The notes beneath the pieces are model-generated. The model was not told the DNA's origin, ran no database searches, and saw nothing but the letters and a program-made list of their open reading frames with translations. The translations under genes and the position numbers were made by a program. A DNA stretch of 6,131 nt from an uncultured Faecalibacterium sp. Lineage in GTDB: Bacteria > Bacillota > Clostridia > Oscillospirales > Ruminococcaceae. Within the stretch, counting starts at the first letter, position 1. Each line of letters starts with the position of its first letter. The stretch covers positions 1 to 6,131 of the forward strand of contig CAKTGS010000108.1 in assembly GCA_934561485.1 (NCBI GenBank). The letters run 5' to 3'. Below are positions 4,942-6,131 of the stretch, in pieces.

Positions 4942-5895
4942 ATGAAAACCCAACGCCGAAAGAAAGGTTTGGTGATCCTCTTGGCTGCAAAAACAGCGAT
5001 CAAAGAGCCCAAGCGCAGCAGTGCACTGGTCCGGCGCGAGACCTTCGCCTCCTATTGCTTCCTGCTGCCCAGTCTGATCTTTTTTCTGGGCTTCGTGATT
5101 TATCCCATGGTGCTGTGCGTGGTGACCAGCTTCTTTGACTCCACCATGAACCGTGCCGACATCTTTGTGGGCCTGGCAAACTACAAGGAACTGTTTACCG
5201 ACCCCATCTTCCTGGGCGCACTGAAGAACACCTTCATCATTGTGGTGGTTTCGGTGCCTGTTACCTGCGCGTTCTCGCTGTGGGTGTCCTCCGCCATCGT
5301 AGACCTGCCGGAGTGGGCGACCAGCCTGTTCCGCTGCGTGTTCTACCTGCCCGTGGTCACCGGCTCTGTGGCCGTTACCGTGGTGTGGAAGTGGATGTAC
5401 AACAACTACTACGGCATCTTCAACTACCTGGGCAAGAGCCTGGGCATCCTCGACAAGAACATCAACTGGCTGGGTGACGAGCGCTTTGCTCTGGGCTGCA
5501 TCATCCTGATCCTGCTCACCACCTCGGTGGGCCAGCCCATCGTGCTGTACGTTTCGGCACTGGGCAACGTGGACCAGTCCATCGTGGAAGCCGCCGAAGT
5601 GGACGGCGCTACCGACTTCCAGTGCTTCTGGAAGATCAAGTGGCCGGCCATCATGCCCACCACCCTGTACATCCTGGTCATCACCACCATCAACTCCTTC
5701 CAGTGCTTTGCACTGATCCAGCTGCTGACCTCCGGCGGCCCCAACCACAAGACCGATACCATTATGTACTACATCTACTACACCGCCTTCAAGCAGTACA
5801 AGTACGGCTACGGCAATGCCATGGGCGTAGTGCTGGCGGTGATCATCGCCATCCTGTCGGCTGTTCAGTTCAAGCTGGGCAACCAGGAAAATTAA
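4942..5895 (+). CDS. Sugar ABC transporter permease, MalF/UgpA-like
   Basis: The 317-residue protein is a CUT1 inner-membrane permease that pairs with the next gene's product to form the sugar channel. After a basic cytoplasmic N-terminus (1-33) come about six membrane segments, near 37-64, 95-117, 131-152, 185-207, 240-262 and 289-309. The signature loop that docks the ATPase, EAAEVDGATDFQCFWKIKWP (216-235), matches EAA...DGA.....F..I..P without changes. SFFDS (63-67), VGLANYKELF (76-85) and TSGGP (263-267) are typical of MalF/UgpA-type proteins. ATG 4942 is preferred: GAGGGAGGGG is 7 nt upstream, whereas an in-frame TTG at 4900 has no ribosome site and would code through the terminator stem. 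GTG at 4972 is a weaker alternative with AGAAAGG 4 nt upstream. The gene ends 15 bp before the second permease start. Confidence 0.95.
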   Translation: MKTQRRKKGLVILLAAKTAIKEPKRSSALVRRETFASYCFLLPSLIFFLGFVIYPMVLCVVTSFFDSTMNRADIFVGLANYKELFTDPIFLGALKNTFIIVVVSVPVTCAFSLWVSSAIVDLPEWATSLFRCVFYLPVVTGSVAVTVVWKWMYNNYYGIFNYLGKSLGILDKNINWLGDERFALGCIILILLTTSVGQPIVLYVSALGNVDQSIVEAAEVDGATDFQCFWKIKWPAIMPTTLYILVITTINSFQCFALIQLLTSGGPNHKTDTIMYYIYYTAFKQYKYGYGNAMGVVLAVIIAILSAVQFKLGNQEN

Positions 5896-5910
5896 AGGAG
5901 GTGTCGAGCA

Positions 5911-6131
5911 ATGAGTGCAACTGCAAAAAAGCAAAAACCGTTGAAGCGTCACCCCGGCAAGCTCAAGAGAATGAGCGCCTATATGATCCTGGTCTTGATC
6001 CTGATCAGCATCATCGCGGTACTGTTCGCCTTCCCGCTGTACTGGATCATCACCGGTTCCTTCAAGACCGGTGCCGCCATCAACTCCACCACCCCGGTCT
6101 GGTGGCCGGATCAGTGGGTGCTGACCAACTA
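5911..6131 (+). CDS. Sugar ABC transporter permease, MalG-like (partial)
   Basis: Only the first 73 codons are present; the frame is open to the window end. An AAAGGAGGTG ribosome site (5894-5903) overlaps the stop of the first permease gene and is 9 nt (from GGAGG) before the ATG. A basic N-terminus (1-20) is followed by a first membrane segment (about 23-46, MSAYMILVLI...AFPLYW). FPLYWIITGSFKT (41-53) is the family hallmark for the second CUT1 permease, followed by WWPDQWVLTN (64-73), the usual wwP..wtl.NY motif before the first periplasmic loop. The EAA loop and remaining membrane segments lie beyond the window. It is the partner of the preceding permease. Confidence 0.95.
   Translation, partial: MSATAKKQKPLKRHPGKLKRMSAYMILVLILISIIAVLFAFPLYWIITGSFKTGAAINSTTPVWWPDQWVLTN

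Noticed and set aside
4726..5952. 408-residue open frame on the - strand opposite the permease genes
   Set aside because: It is antisense to an intact permease with a perfect EAA loop; its His/Val/Gln-rich composition is what the reverse of such a gene gives.

Overview
The window looks like chromosomal DNA from a GC-rich, gut-type member of the Clostridia (Oscillospiraceae/Ruminococcaceae; Faecalibacterium would fit well). The reasons are strong AGGAGG-type ribosome binding sites, GC-rich coding with AT-rich promoter regions, a lipoprotein sugar-binding protein with a Ser/Thr/Ala linker, and an RpiR regulator beside a CUT1 sugar transporter. The assignment to a genus rests on general character and not on any marker gene.

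Left part (1-1093, + strand): the last 26 codons of DNA polymerase I (polA) are followed after 4 bp by tsaD, which makes the universal tRNA modification t6A. These are housekeeping genes. Next comes a 302-bp stretch (1094-1395) without a credible gene. It is rich in hairpins and its ends can pair with each other over 8 bp, so it may be a structured RNA or a long structured leader. It leads into a nitroreductase-family flavoprotein gene (1396-2136), which ends at a strong bidirectional terminator (2150-2193).

Right part (2195-6131): an RpiR/MurR-family regulator on the - strand diverges from a CUT1-type carbohydrate ABC transporter operon on the + strand. The operon reads: lipoprotein substrate-binding protein (3512-4858), first permease (4942-5895) and second permease (5911 onward, cut by the window end). 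The 471-bp divergent region carries a probable promoter for each direction. A near-consensus TGGACA-N17-TATAAT serves the transporter. The region also has two copies of a TGAAA-N5-TTTCA palindrome and several TGAAAA half sites, which are good candidates for the regulator's operators.

The binding-protein gene is followed by two hairpins. The second has a 12-bp stem and ends in a T-run that touches the start codon of the permease, and its 3' arm contains the permease's ribosome binding site. This looks like a partial terminator that lets the cell make more binding protein than membrane permease.

No ATPase gene is visible; CUT1 systems of this kind often use a shared MsmK-type ATPase encoded elsewhere, or it may lie beyond the window. 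The sugar cannot be read from the sequence. I found no CRISPR array, transposon, phage gene or tRNA, and no clearly new protein system. The most interesting items are regulatory: the structured 1094-1395 spacer, the palindrome pair, and the terminator-with-RBS hairpin.
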